41,339 bases of DNA, taken from Phlegmacium glaucopus (lineage: Eukaryota; Basidiomycota; Agaricomycetes; Agaricales; Cortinariaceae). A model generated the notes under the pieces. The model saw only the letters and a list, made by a program, of their open reading frames with translations, had not been told where the DNA came from and did not search any database. Numbering within the stretch: the first letter of the stretch is position 1; each line of letters begins with the position of its first letter. The position numbers and the translations under genes were made by a program. Shown one piece after another: positions 21,725 to 31,990 of the stretch. Location: assembly GCA_015039465.1 (NCBI GenBank), contig MU130617.1, positions 390,229 through 431,567 of the forward strand. Direction: 5' to 3'.

Positions 21725-22741
21725 ATAACTTTTTTTTTGTTGCTACATTTCCTCCCAGTGTATTTTTAATGTTTGATTGCATCAATATCTTGTTATGCTC
21801 GCACATCCCTTTTGTTCGTAATAGCTATCCCTTTTCCTTGTTTGCAGTCTCACTATGTTCCTGATAAATGTTGTAAATTTGACATACAAATATAACTGTT
21901 AGTTATCACCAGAATCATATTCCCAGTTAAAAAATAAAATTCTAACTTAGTACCAACAATGGAATTAGCCAATAATTTAGAAACATAAATAATTGATATT
22001 GCAGAACCATGTATAATTTATTTATATATTGTTTTATTGAGAAAATATTCATACGTGTAACAACATCTTTACTTTGGTGTGGCTAGAGCACCTCCATAAG
22101 ACCCAATGAAGAAACTCCTTTAAACTCAAAAACCTGTCTTTTAGCTTCTAAAACAAACAACAATGACTGGTCTTCAATTTTATGAACCTTCACAGAGATG
22201 TTTTTGGATAAATTGATAAGCACAAGTATGGGTAGTAAATTAATAAACGAACATTATAAGCTATCTCAAAAAACTTTCCAAAACAAATATATGACAACAA
22301 CACATTGCTGGAAATGAGTTATTGATCATGGTTTGCCTTCTGGCTCCAATCATAACAGTTAGTCACACATAAACAAACCAGAAAAAGTCAATAACCTCAA
22401 TATAAACAGGCTCTGAATCATCACCTTATACTAATTGTTACTATGACCAATAAATTATGTAAACAGTAAGAAAAAATATACCTCTCCATTCCTATTTTCA
22501 TTTTTCAATTCTTTATTAATTTATCTCTAGTTTTTCACTTCCTCACTCTCTCTATGTGACAATGACAAACAGTGAATCACTTGTATAATATAATGAGTAA
22601 AATATATTGCATTTTATAAAATAATTATTAATAATAAATATTCTATAGATAAATATTTTTTTTAACTAAAAATAATAAATATTCTATATAAAAACCCATA
22701 AGAGTCATATTGCCGTGCAAAGCAACGGCCCACATCTCTAG
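21725..22741. other. AT-rich non-coding right arm of the insertion
   Basis: No ORF or RNA gene supported. It contains the gacaacaacacattgc word shared with about 11887, and ends with the hairpin and CTAG terminus. Confidence 0.6.
22712..22741 (+). other. Helitron-type 3' terminus: hairpin plus CTAG
   Basis: Stem gccgt/acggc and gc/gc around an aaa loop with one bulged A (22712-22729), 8 bases ccacatct, then CTAG at 22738-22741 and host T at 22742. The following host sequence tgtgattc matches the intact unit junctions at 28534 and 34490. Confidence 0.55.
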
Positions 22742-23092
22742 TGTGATTCAGTGAATGAACTCTTCTAAGTTCAAGTTGACGAGTCATAAAACACAAATAA
22801 TTGATAAGGCAGGGGTAAATCGTGTGCATGAGACATTTTAAACACAAGCAATGAAGCATGTTCAACATGAGGAAGCACAGCTATGTTCTCATTAATTAGG
22901 GGATATTCCTGGCACCCTCAAACGCGTGTTTGAACGCAGACATCCCAAATTGGATCTAACAGCGTTCGTATTAAGCCTAGGCTAAAGCAGTAAAAAAGGG
23001 ACGTTACAGCATTCTCGTTTAGGAGATCTTCAAAGTCATTTGTCCTGTGATATAAACTGTCAGTAAATTATGCACGAAACAGACAAACAGGA

Positions 23093-23105
23093 ATATATAT
23101 ATAAA
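23093..23105 (+). promoter_or_regulatory. TATA-type promoter element, His/Pro-rich gene unit 2
   Basis: atatatatataaag about 47-59 bases before the ATG at 23152. The same element and the following agcttccttcgcttgaatccctgcccc are kept in units 3 and 4. Confidence 0.55.
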
Positions 23106-23151
23106 GCTTCCTTCGCTTGAATCCCTGCCCCCCAGCCCCCGCAGTGTAACA

Positions 23152-24073
23152 ATGAATCCCTCTCACTTCTGGCTACCCTTCCAGGCCTTCCCCCTTCCTT
23201 CTCCTTCACCATTTGTTATCCATTTCAGCATGTAGACCCCTCGCAAGGCCCCCAACAGATGGGTCACCAATACTACCATCATCACCCAAACCACTACTAC
23301 TACCCCCATCACCCAAACCACCCCCATCTCCCAAATCACTACCACTACCACCATCACCCAAACCACCCCCACAATCACTCGATCGTGGGCCCCACTCACA
23401 ACCAACGCTATGGAGGTCACCGCATGACAGTGGCCTCAACCCCATACAACATGTCACATATATTGTCAAGAACGACCGCAAGCAGTCACTCCATGGGCAC
23501 CTACCCAGTTTATGCTGGGATGGGTGCCCTGAACAACACAGGAGTTGGCGGGGCGACACCCCCGTCAGGAAACCCCCAAATGGGGTCAGTCAAACCGAAG
23601 CGGGCAAAACGCCATCATTCGGGTCCTCCCAAGGCCCAGAAACAGCAGAGAGGTAGGGAGGACCTCTCGGCGTACCTAGTCCCTGTTGTGGAAAGTATGT
23701 TGGTTTTGCAATCCATCCATTTTTTTCTTCACATTCACAACCATTTGTAGCAGTCACAACAGCAGGTGGGTCGGCTGTCCCCACCGTAATTCCCGCACCA
23801 GCACCAGCGCCAACATCTGCCGTGCTAGTACAACCTGCCACGTCGACATCGGGTGCATCGACACCGGCTGCACCCACAGCATCTCCTGCAACGGCTGGGC
23901 ACATGCGCCGACGAGGGCATGGAGGCAACATCAAGACAAAAGCACAAAAATGTACGTGTAATTTACAATCTTTCTGGATTTCTGAACATCGTCGCTAAAA
24001 CCCTTCTGCAGCGAAGGTCTACGACGACAACTCGGATGTTCACCGAGTATCCTCTGGATCCGAGTCCGATTAG
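23152..24073 (+). pseudogene. His/Pro-rich basic protein gene, unit 2 copy (one-base frameshift near the start)
   Basis: Exons 23152-23694, 23751-23951 and 24012-24073, with introns of 56 and 60 bases (GTATGT...TAG and GTACGT...CAG). Compared with unit 4 one G is missing near 23217 (tttgttatcc versus tttgttgatcc), which breaks the frame from the first ATG. From the next in-frame ATG (23259, MGHQYYHHHPN) the remaining 232 codons are open to the same C terminus (SKVYDDNSD...SGSESD). All other size differences from the intact copies are multiples of three. Either a very young pseudogene, a gene using the inner start, or a sequencing error. Confidence 0.7.
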
Positions 24074-24335
24074 CAGTATCGAAGGGGGTGATCATACAAT
24101 GCATCGTCTGCAATGGTCAATTGGTATTAGCATTGGTGATCATTATCCTCTGACCATTACGCGCTTGTCATCTTCTATGTTGTTGAATTATTGAATTATT
24201 GAATTATTGAATTATACCGTTCCGAAACGCAAAGACCGAATGAGATAGAAACGATTATTGATGGAGAGAATCATGGTGAGGAACTTTGGCTTATGAATTG
24301 TGTACATGTGTGATGGTCACTTGGGTAATATATTT
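24074..24335. other. 3' flank of the His/Pro-rich gene
   Basis: Contains a short ttgaattattgaattattg repeat. No gene is supported. It resembles unit 4 more than unit 3. Confidence 0.5.
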
Positions 24336-24770
24336 TTAAACGCAACTTAGCAGTCCTTCCACTGCTCTACGATCTCCAATATGCTGTACTGCCTCACCGC
24401 AGAGTTCTTCTGCGGTGGTAGCTGAAGATCGATTTTCACTCCAGCAGGTTTTGATGTACTTTTCTGCGTCGGGTTGTATAAAAACAACACAATTTTCAAG
24501 ACAAAGCACTGGGTCCCATGTAACAAAGGTAGGTCTTTTCGGGACGTCATGTGGTAGAAGCAACGGCCTCTATAGATGTCTTCTCAACAAGCTCGCATAG
24601 AATGTACGTCGCAATGTTTAAACCAAAGATTGAAGGGAAAGGACCAAGATCTGGTATGATTCTGACACAGAAATCGTCAAATCTTTCCCAGAACCTCCTC
24701 TTCATATGCACCATCCAGGAACAGTTCTAGTATTGCAATTGCATCTTGCTGTCTCCTGCCATGTTACTCG
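24336..24770 (-). pseudogene. Unidentified minus-strand coding-like block, unit 2
   Basis: Downstream of the ATG18 remnant on the same strand. One frame reads DVPKRPTFVTWDPVLCLENC, VVFIQPDAEKYIKTCWSENR and AEELCGEAVQHIGDRRAVEG, which looks like real protein. A neighbouring frame reads AGDSKMQLQYWNRSWMVHMKR in units 3 and 4. The frames do not join into one ORF and the unit 3 and 4 copies have lost part of it. No family is recognised. Repeated at about 30100-30535 and 36125-36545. Confidence 0.3.
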
Positions 24771-25029
24771 CATTTCCAAACCACTTTTACAAAACCTGTG
24801 TTAAAAAAAAAAGAATATGCAACACAAGAAGAACAAAAAGGCACAAAGGAAAAGTAAATCAACTAAGCAAAACCGAGCCAGGCTCGCTTTTAACAATGAC
24901 CACTTGTCGGACAAAAAGCAGCATGGTCTGCGCTATTTTCCGTCCAATACACTTGATTCTTCTCCTGAATCGAGCAGACTGTTGTAATGACAAGTGAGTC
25001 GGATGTTGAGAATAAGCAACAGAATGACA

Positions 25030-26345
25030 ATTCTTTGTTACCTATATTGTTTCATCAATGAACACTCTCCGCCTTTGACCAGATCGATACTGTATGAATA
25101 AAAATAACCATCAGAGGAAATCACCATAACATGAGGCATCGTCCTGACGGATCGCATTAGCCACTGGAAACATAACTTGGAATGTAGAAAAAGAATTGCC
25201 CTGACAAAGCGACGATACTCCTTTACCGCTGGTTGGCCGTAAGAAAGTAAAATCTCTGGAGGGTTCCCACATCTCCGTGAGCGAGTTTGGGAGGTACCCG
25301 AGTGTGTGAGGCTTTTAGTTAGCTGTAGCGATCTGCGATTGAAACCCCGACTTTGAGAAAGAGAGATAATGCAGTGAGAACCGGTGAATCTACAAAAACA
25401 AAGATATGACAAACAAGATACTCTTGCTCTTTTTCTTTTCGATGAACGATTCATAGTCCACTTCCAAGCTAGCAGGTGGAGACGCCCCTTCCGCTGACTC
25501 CGGCGGGCTTGCTGACGACCTGATTCAAATTTGATGTTTCACTATTGTTCTTCGATGCTGCTTGCTGGCCCAGTTTGAATATATGGACAGTGTCATGCAC
25601 AGAGCTCGCAGCCAACGAGAAGACTAGATTAAAGTTCATTGAATGATTCTATTGTTCTTTGGTGCTGCTTGCTGGCCCAGTCTGAATATATGGACAGTGT
25701 CATGCACGGAGCTCACAGCCAACGACAAGACTAGATTAAAGTCCATTAAATAAATTCTCGCCTCTCTGGTGCCTCGCGTGAACTGATACAGTTTCTCTGC
25801 ACCAGGAATACTCCACACACGTATCACAGTGCCTTTATCAGATGAGGTGGCAAGGAGTGAACTGGTAGAGTTGATAGAGAGGAAAGAAAGCGGCGATTTA
25901 TGTACTTGTATAATGTTGGCGACCGTCAAAGTACGGGTGGAGAAAAGGAGGACGTCGCCAGGCTGATGTGGACGATGAAGCCACGGCTGTACTTGGAGAG
26001 CCGTTGGCGGCAGTTGCGAGGGACATGGGTGATGGAACTGGTGAAGGATAGGCTAGATAGGAGCTGTCTGTGGAAGTAGAAAGGGCGCATATCGCTAAGC
26101 AGGGATTTTGCCAAGTCAGTGGACAATGTATGGAAAGAAAAGGATAGGTTTTGACGGACCTTCTGGATTTGGCGTGGTCTCAATAACATGAAGTAATCTC
26201 ATATTAGAGATATCATAGACATGTATCTCCATCTCTAGCACGATAACAAGTGACTTTCAATTCAATTTGACGGCCAATATGGACGAAGGGAATAGCAACT
26301 CGCAGATCATGGATTGTCGCTTCATTCACAAGTTTTATTGATTGT
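25030..26345 (-). pseudogene. ATG18/PROPPIN remnant, unit 2
   Basis: Atg18-type proteins are WD40 propellers that bind PtdIns3P through a FRRG motif and act in autophagy. Minus-strand order: remains of the EIYVYDIS block (about 26230), [10 protein letters not shown] (about 26050), [20 protein letters not shown] and [20 protein letters not shown] (about 25900-25780), the motif as FTRG, then FNLVLSLAVSSVHDTVHIF (about 25740-25680), and a C-terminal part with [20 protein letters not shown] (about 25140-25080). Frameshifts break it between blocks. The N-terminal blade (about 80 residues expected) is absent: the copy starts where the P450 remnant ends. The motif Arg-Arg pair has become Thr-Arg. 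Confidence 0.85.
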
Positions 26346-27475
26346 GAACAGCAGGGTTTTGATTCTATTCACGCGCAAAGAACAAATTTAGGACCCGAGA
26401 TCGACAAAAAACAGAGGACTCACGCCAAAAATGGAAATTGATAGCCGATCTGTAGGGTCGTAGTTAGTTCCACGATAGAAAAGGTAAATATGCGAGAAAG
26501 AAAAGACTCCGTCCTTTCTGGTGATCAAGCTAAGGTGTTTTGTTTCGAGTTTCTGACTTACTAGCACAAGCTCTTTTCGGTAACGGACTTTCGTTACTCC
26601 GAATTTAGACTACTTGTGTTTGTAAATAGAAATATATGTAGAGCTCGGGTCTGAGCTCTTTGAGAATGATTAATGTGATAAGATTTCTGAATTGAGGGGG
26701 AATATTCAACTGCCTTATTACGGTACAAAAGTCCAGTATTTAAGTAAATAGGACAATGAGAGAAAATGTGTGTGGCATACACTAAATATAACATGCTTCG
26801 TTGGGCCGTCTGGTGGCCCTATCCCATTCTGGTAATATTTTATGGGTCCATTGTTCAACCGTAAGGGAATTACTTTCCTTACAGATCCAAGCTCGGGACC
26901 GCCAATAAACGTCAATATGTTCCAGACCCCAGGAACAGACACAGCAACATCCAGAATATTCACGCAATGCCCAGGTCTGAAAGAAACCGGTTGAACGACA
27001 ATTGAGAGCGAAATTTGAGGATGATCTAATGGTGCGAACTAAGAAACGCAGCTGAAAATACATCGCTTTGAGTATTGGAATAATAGTTGGTTTCGCTCAA
27101 GTTTTGCTCCCACCTTGAATATCGTTGAAAACGATTTCATAAGGGCATTTTTCTCGGGGTCGCTGGTCAGTGCATTGAAATTATAATTGAATCCTGGGGA
27201 TTTTAATGTTAATAAAAGCAATGTGATCGCGTATAGGATGAAATTATTTTACCTGCAAGCTCGATGATGTCAAGAGTTGTTCGACTCATCGCGCTCAATG
27301 GGACCTACACCATCGTACTTGGTGATTTCTGTGCTCCAGATGTCACATAGCTCTAAAGGTCTCACAACCATGAATTATATATGTTCGATTAAGTGGAATA
27401 TTGACCTCGAGTGCCTTTTCTACGAAGACTTCGGTTAGTCTCCGTATTTGTTGTGGTACAAATGCTAGATTCAAT
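26340..27475 (-). pseudogene. Cytochrome P450 remnant, unit 2, lacking I- and K-helices and split by a solo LTR
   Basis: Exons recognised on the minus strand: RRLTEVFVEKALE (about 27450-27410), LDIWSTEITKYDG-like (about 27340), TTLDIIELA (about 27275), GFNYNFNALTSDPEKNALMK (about 27190-27130), then directly the heme-loop exon NILDVAVSVPGVWNILTFIGG (about 26975-26890). The I-helix and K-helix exons seen in the other units are missing, a deletion near 27005-27040. The heme loop is frameshifted (FIGGPELGS) and then cut by the LTR at 26883. No heme Cys remains. Confidence 0.8.
26451..26883. mobile_element. Solo LTR, 433 bp, with 4-bp target duplication
   Basis: Absent from the other units (compare gatagccgatccaagctcgg near 38140). 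It starts TGTAGGGTCGTAG and ends CTTTCCTTACA, and is flanked by gatc at 26447-26450 and 26884-26887. No internal domain is present, so it is a solo LTR left by recombination. Gypsy or Copia origin cannot be told. Confidence 0.85.
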
Positions 27476-28533
27476 CTAATCATAAGTCACCCAACACCAA
27501 AATAACGTAGCAGGACTGACCAAAAACTCTTCCGCTACTGCGATATTGGAAAATAAATCGAGGAAGACTCAAGAACCATCACAAATGCAAAAGACACAAC
27601 TGGCGAATGACAGACACAAAAGAAAGGATAAAAATTTATGAGAGACAGCCGTAGCCAAGTCCCGTACAAGAAAAAGAGGGAGAGAGGGAGAGAGAGAGAG
27701 AGAGAGAGAACGAACAGTATTAGTAAAAGCAATAAAGAAGAGAGATAAAAATGCGAAAAACTTTGCGAAAGAAATGATTCAAGGGGAACAAGGTAGCTGC
27801 TTGGCTGCACAAAAGAAGGCAGGTGAGCTTTAGCTCATCCAGGGGTGGTGGGCGATTTGCCAAGACAAGAATAAAACGATGGAAACCACGAAGAAAAAAG
27901 CGTTACCCGAAATTGACTGAACAGCAATAGTTCTCAAGTTGGTCATAGTGTTCTGAACAGCGAGCTCTCCGGCACCAACAAACTGCTACCCCTGTTGGTG
28001 TATGAGAAAATAGGTGTATGAGAGACAAGACCGACCCTCAACACGATAATTAATAATCTTAAGAAAATAGGCAGTCCAGATAGCAATGCTGTCCGTCAAA
28101 AAACCGGTGCCCCACATCCTCCGATCTATTAGCCAAAGATGAATGCTTCAGCCTCAAGAATCATGTTACTATCTGAATGAGAAGTCGGACAATAAAACAT
28201 GAAGCTCGATGGGGGTGAGCAAACAGGCAGGCATGTCAATTGCAGATGCCCTGAAAAAGCCTCCGTTTGACCCGAGCTGGTTTGGTGTAAATCATTGCAT
28301 AATTTATTATCCGAAAAGAAGGGGAAAGACAAACGATACCCTCCTTTTACTTCTTTTCGAGTTCCTTTGCGTGATGCGTGATCGATTCTGAAAGTCCACA
28401 TGAGTCAATAGTAAGCAAATTGGGATAGTGACCTACATTGTGACACAGGCGGCCGATGAAATAGTGAAAAAAAAATTTTGTGTGGGAGAGTATCAGGACT
28501 AGTCAAGAACGGCATCTTTTTCAGGGAACAAGG
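27476..28533. other. Unit 2 spacer, AG microsatellite, no certain gene
   Basis: Contains a perfect AG run at about 27690-27709 in a longer AG-rich stretch (27677-27709), and the short ORF at 28209-28391. An extra 14 bases (ggcatctttttcag) lie near 28511 compared with units 1 and 3. Confidence 0.6.
28209..28391 (+). CDS. Short conserved ORF in array spacer, unit 2 (doubtful)
   Basis: 60 codons from an internal Met (MGVSKQAGMSIADALKKPP). It corresponds to the ORF at 10451-10669, but a 5-base change removes the upstream frame. Low confidence; described with the unit 1 copy. Confidence 0.2.
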   Translation: MGVSKQAGMSIADALKKPPFDPSWFGVNHCIIYYPKRRGKTNDTLLLLLFEFLCVMRDRF

Positions 28534-28889
28534 TGTGATTCGCTGGATGAACTCTTCTAAGTTCAAGTTGACGAGTCATGAAGTAGAAATAATTGATAAG
28601 GCAGAGGTAAACCGTGTGCTTGAGACATTTTAAACACAAGCAATGAAGCATGTTCACCGTGAGGAAGCACAGCTATGCTCTCATTAATTAGGGGATATCC
28701 CTGGCACCCTCAAACGCGCGTTTGAACGCCTGTCATCTATGACATCTTAAAATTGATCTAACAGCGTTCGTATTAAGCCTAGTCTAAAGCAGTAAGAAAG
28801 GGAGCTTACAGCATTCTCGTTTAGGAGATCTCGGGAATGAGTCATTTGTCCTGTGATACAACTGTCAGTAGATTGTGCACGAAACAGAA

Positions 28890-28901
28890 AATATATATAA
28901 A
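28890..28901 (+). promoter_or_regulatory. TATA-type promoter element, His/Pro-rich gene unit 3
   Basis: aatatatataaa about 38-48 bases before the ATG at 28938. Conserved with units 2 and 4. Confidence 0.55.
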
Positions 28902-28937
28902 GCTTCCTTCGCTTGAATCCCTGCCCCCAGTTTAACA

Positions 28938-29853
28938 ATGAATCCATCCTGGTTTCCATTCCCTCGTCCTTTCCCTCTCCCATCATCATATGCTGATCCT
29001 TTTCAGCACATCGACCCCTCGCAAGGCCCCCAACAGATGGGCCACCAACATTACCCCCACCATGCCCATCATTACCCCTACCACGCCCATCATTACCCCC
29101 ACCCCCCCCATCACTACTACCACCACCATCAACCAGTCCACCCCCACGATCACTCATACGTGGGCCCGACTCGCAACCAGTACCATGGAGGTCGCCACAT
29201 GACGGTGGCCTCACACCCATACAACACGTTACATATATTGTCAAGAACGACCGCAAGCGGTCACTCCATAGGCACCTACCCAGTTTACGCTGGGATGGGT
29301 GCCGCACACAATACAGGAGTTGGCGGGGCGACACCCCCGTCAGGAAACCCCCAAATGGGGTCAGTCAAACCGAAGCGGGTGAAACGAGTAAAACGCCGTC
29401 GTTCGGGTCCTCCCAAGACCCAGAAACAGCAGAGAGGTCAGGATGACCTCTCTGCATACCTCGTCCCTATTGTCGAAAGTATGTTGGTTTCGCAATCCAT
29501 CCATCTTTTCTTTCACATTCACAACTATATGTAGCATTACCGACAACAGGTGGGTCAGCCATCCCCACCGTCATTCCCGCACCAGCGGCGCCAGCATCGA
29601 TGTCTGCTGCGCCAGCACAACCTGTTGCGTCAACATCAACCGCATCGACGTCGGTTGTGCCCATCTCAACGCCTGCAACGACTGGGGTGCGCCGACAAGG
29701 ACGAGGCACCATCAAAAAAGTGCGAAAACGTACGTGTAATTTGCAATCTTTTCTTGATCTCTGAACATCGTCGCTAAAAATCCTTCTGCAGCGAAGGTCT
29801 ATGACTACGACTCAGACGTTCATCGAGTCTCGTCTGGATCGGAGACCGATTAG
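28938..29853 (+). CDS. His/Pro-rich basic small protein, unit 3 copy, intact, 265 aa
   Basis: Exons 28938-29478, 29535-29729 and 29792-29853; introns of 56 and 62 bases with GTATGT/TAG and GTACGT/CAG ends; total 798 coding bases including TAG. Residues about 1-75 are Pro/His/Tyr-rich with runs such as YPHHAHHYPYHAHHYPH. The middle holds GGATPPSGNPQMGSVKPKR and a basic cluster (KRVKRRR) that could be a nuclear signal. Exon 2 codes an Ala/Pro/Thr/Ser linker ending in RRQGRG and KKVRK. The last exon gives PKVYDYDSDVHRVSSGSETD. There is no signal peptide or membrane segment. An alternative acceptor 15 bases downstream (29549) also keeps frame. Family unknown; the layout suggests a disordered nucleic-acid-associated protein, which is inference. 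Confidence 0.75.
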
Positions 29854-30099
29854 CAGTATCGAAGGGGGTGGTCACGTCTGCGATGGTCAATTGGTATTTT
29901 ATTAGCATTGGTTATCGTTGTCCTCTTACCGTTGTTCGCTTGTCATCTTCCATGTCCTTGTGTCGTCGAATTAATGAATTATGCCTTTCTGAAACCCAAA
30001 GGACGAGTGAGATAGAGATGATTATCAATGGAGAGAATCATGGTGAGGAACTTTGGCTTATGAATTGTGTACATGTGTGATGGTCACTGGGCAATATAT
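29854..30099. other. 3' flank of His/Pro-rich gene, unit 3
   Basis: No gene supported. Differs from units 2 and 4 up to about 30010; beyond that it becomes nearly identical to unit 4. Confidence 0.5.
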
Positions 30100-30535
30100 T
30101 TTTAAATGCAACATGAGCAGTCTCAACACTGCCGTCCTTCCGCTGCTCTGCGATCTCCAATACGCTGTACTGCCTCGCCCTAGAGTTCTGGCTGAAGATC
30201 CATTCTCACTCCAGCAGGCTTTTACGTGCTTTTCTGCGTCGGGTTGGTCAAAAACAACACGATTTTCAAGTCCGATCGAACAAAGGTAGGTCTTGTCGGG
30301 ACGTCGTGTGGTAGAAGCAGAGAACGGCCTCTATAGATGTCTTCCCAGCGAGCTCGCATAGAACGTCGCAATGATTAAACCGAAGGTCGAACAGAAAGGA
30401 CCAAGGAACTTGCAATATTCTGACACCGAAATCATCAAATGCACTGAGCGCTTTCACAGAACTCCTCTTCATATGCACCATCCAGGAACGGTTCCAGTAT
30501 TGCAATTGCATCTTGCTGTCTCCTGCCATGTTACT
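30100..30535 (-). pseudogene. Unidentified minus-strand coding-like block, unit 3
   Basis: Contains AGDSKMQLQYWNRSWMVHMKR and FDDFGVRILQVPWSFLFDL in one frame (30529-30266). It is the copy of the 24336-24770 block, shortened by about 20 bases near 30270. No family is recognised, and it is nearly identical to 36125-36545. Confidence 0.3.
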
Positions 30536-30814
30536 CGCATTTCCAAACCACTTTTATAAAACCTGTGTTAAAAAAGAATACGTAACACAAGAAGAACAAA
30601 AGGCACAAAGGAAAAGTAAAAAAAAATCCAACTAAAGCAAAACCGAGCCAGGCTCGCTTTTAACAATAACCATTTATCGGATGAAAAGTAGCATGGTTGT
30701 GCTATTTCCCGTCCAATACACTTGATTCTTCTCCTGAATCGAGCAAACTGTTGTAACGAGTAGTGAGTCGGATGTTGAGAATAAGCAACAGAATGACACA
30801 TTTTTTACCTATAT

Positions 30815-31990
30815 TGTTTCATCAACGAACACTTCGCCTTTTGCCACTGTATGAATAAAAATAACCATCAGAGGAAATCACCATAACATGAGGCATCGTC
30901 CTGACGGATCGCATTAGTCACCGGAAACATAACTTGGAATGTAGAAAAAGAATTACCCTGAAAAGCGACGATACTCCTTGTACCGCTGGTTGGCAACCGT
31001 AAGGAAGCAAAATCTCGGGACGGTTCCCACATCTCCGTAAGCGAGTTTGGGAGGTATCCGCCCATCGAGTGTGTGAGGCTTTTTGTTAGCTGTAGTGTTC
31101 TGCGATTGAAAGTCGACCTTGAGAAAGAGAGATAATGCAGTGAGAACTGGTGAATCTATAAAAAAAGGAAGATATGACAAACGAGACACTATTGCTCCTT
31201 TTCTTTTCGATGAACAATTCATAGCCCTCTTCCAAGCTAGCACGTGGAGACGCCCCTTCCACTGACTCCGGCAGGCTTGCTGACGACTGATTCAAATTCG
31301 ATGTTTCACTATTGTTCTTCGATGCTGCTTGCTGGCCTAGTTTGAATATATGGACAGTGTCATGCACAGAGCTCGCAGCCAACAATGACGAGACTAGATT
31401 AAAGTTCATTGAATAACTTTCCGCCTCTCGGGTGCCTGGTCTCAACGGATACAGTTCTCTGCACCAGGAATACTCCACACACGTATCACGGTGCCTTTAT
31501 CAGATGAGGTGGCAAGGAGCGAACCAGTAGAGTTGATAGAGAGGAAAGAAAGCGGTGATTTATGTGCTTGTATAACGTGGGCGACCGTCAAAGTACGAGT
31601 GGAGAAGAGGAGGACGTCGCCAGACTGGTATGGACGATGAAGCCATGGCTGTACTTGGAGAGCTGTTGGCGGCAGTTGCGAAGTTCATGGATGATGGGAC
31701 TGGTGAAGGATAGGCTAGGTAGGGACTGTCTGCTGAAGGAGAAAGAGCGCATATGGCTAAGCAGGTATTTTTCCAAGTTAGTGGACAATAAATGGAAAGA
31801 AAACATAAGTTTTGACGGACCTTCTGGATTCGGTGTGGTCTCAATAACATGAAGTAATCTCATATTAGAGATATCATAGACATATATCTCCATCTCTAGC
31901 ACGATAACAAGCGACGTTCAATTCAATTTGACGGTCAATATAGAAGAAGGGAATAGCAACTCGCGGATCATGGATTGTCGCTTCATTTAA
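30815..31990 (-). pseudogene. ATG18/PROPPIN remnant, unit 3
   Basis: Minus-strand order: [20 protein letters not shown] (31900-31840), an intron, [15 protein letters not shown] (about 31710), [15 protein letters not shown] (about 31500-31450), then a one-base loss that turns the FRRG region into LRPG, then FNLVSSLLAASSVHDTVHIF (31410-31340). The C-terminal part reads [20 protein letters not shown] (31065-31006). The N-terminal blade is missing. The expected FSYNIDL-type C terminus is truncated near 30840 by loss of the segment that unit 2 retains. Confidence 0.85.

Larger units (their letters stand above)
10801..22741. mobile_element. 11.94-kb insertion between units 1 and 2, Helitron-like right end
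   Basis: Units 2-4 join as ggaacaagg-tgtgattc. In unit 1 this is split: the left part ends at 10799/10800 and tgtgattc resumes at 22742. The right end has a hairpin gccgtgc-aaa-gcaacggc (22712-22729, seven base pairs with one bulged A), then 8 bases, then CTAG (22738-22741) followed by host T: the layout of a Helitron 3' terminus. The left end (ttacgagtc) lacks a clear TC start, and the target looks like G/T instead of A/T. No Rep-helicase gene is present, so it would be non-autonomous. It contains a LINE and one multi-exon gene. Confidence 0.5.

Noticed and set aside
23163..23559. Minus ORFs rich in Gly/Val opposite the His/Pro-rich gene
   Set aside because: Shadows of the repetitive His/Pro codons on the + strand; the introns and TATA element support the + strand.
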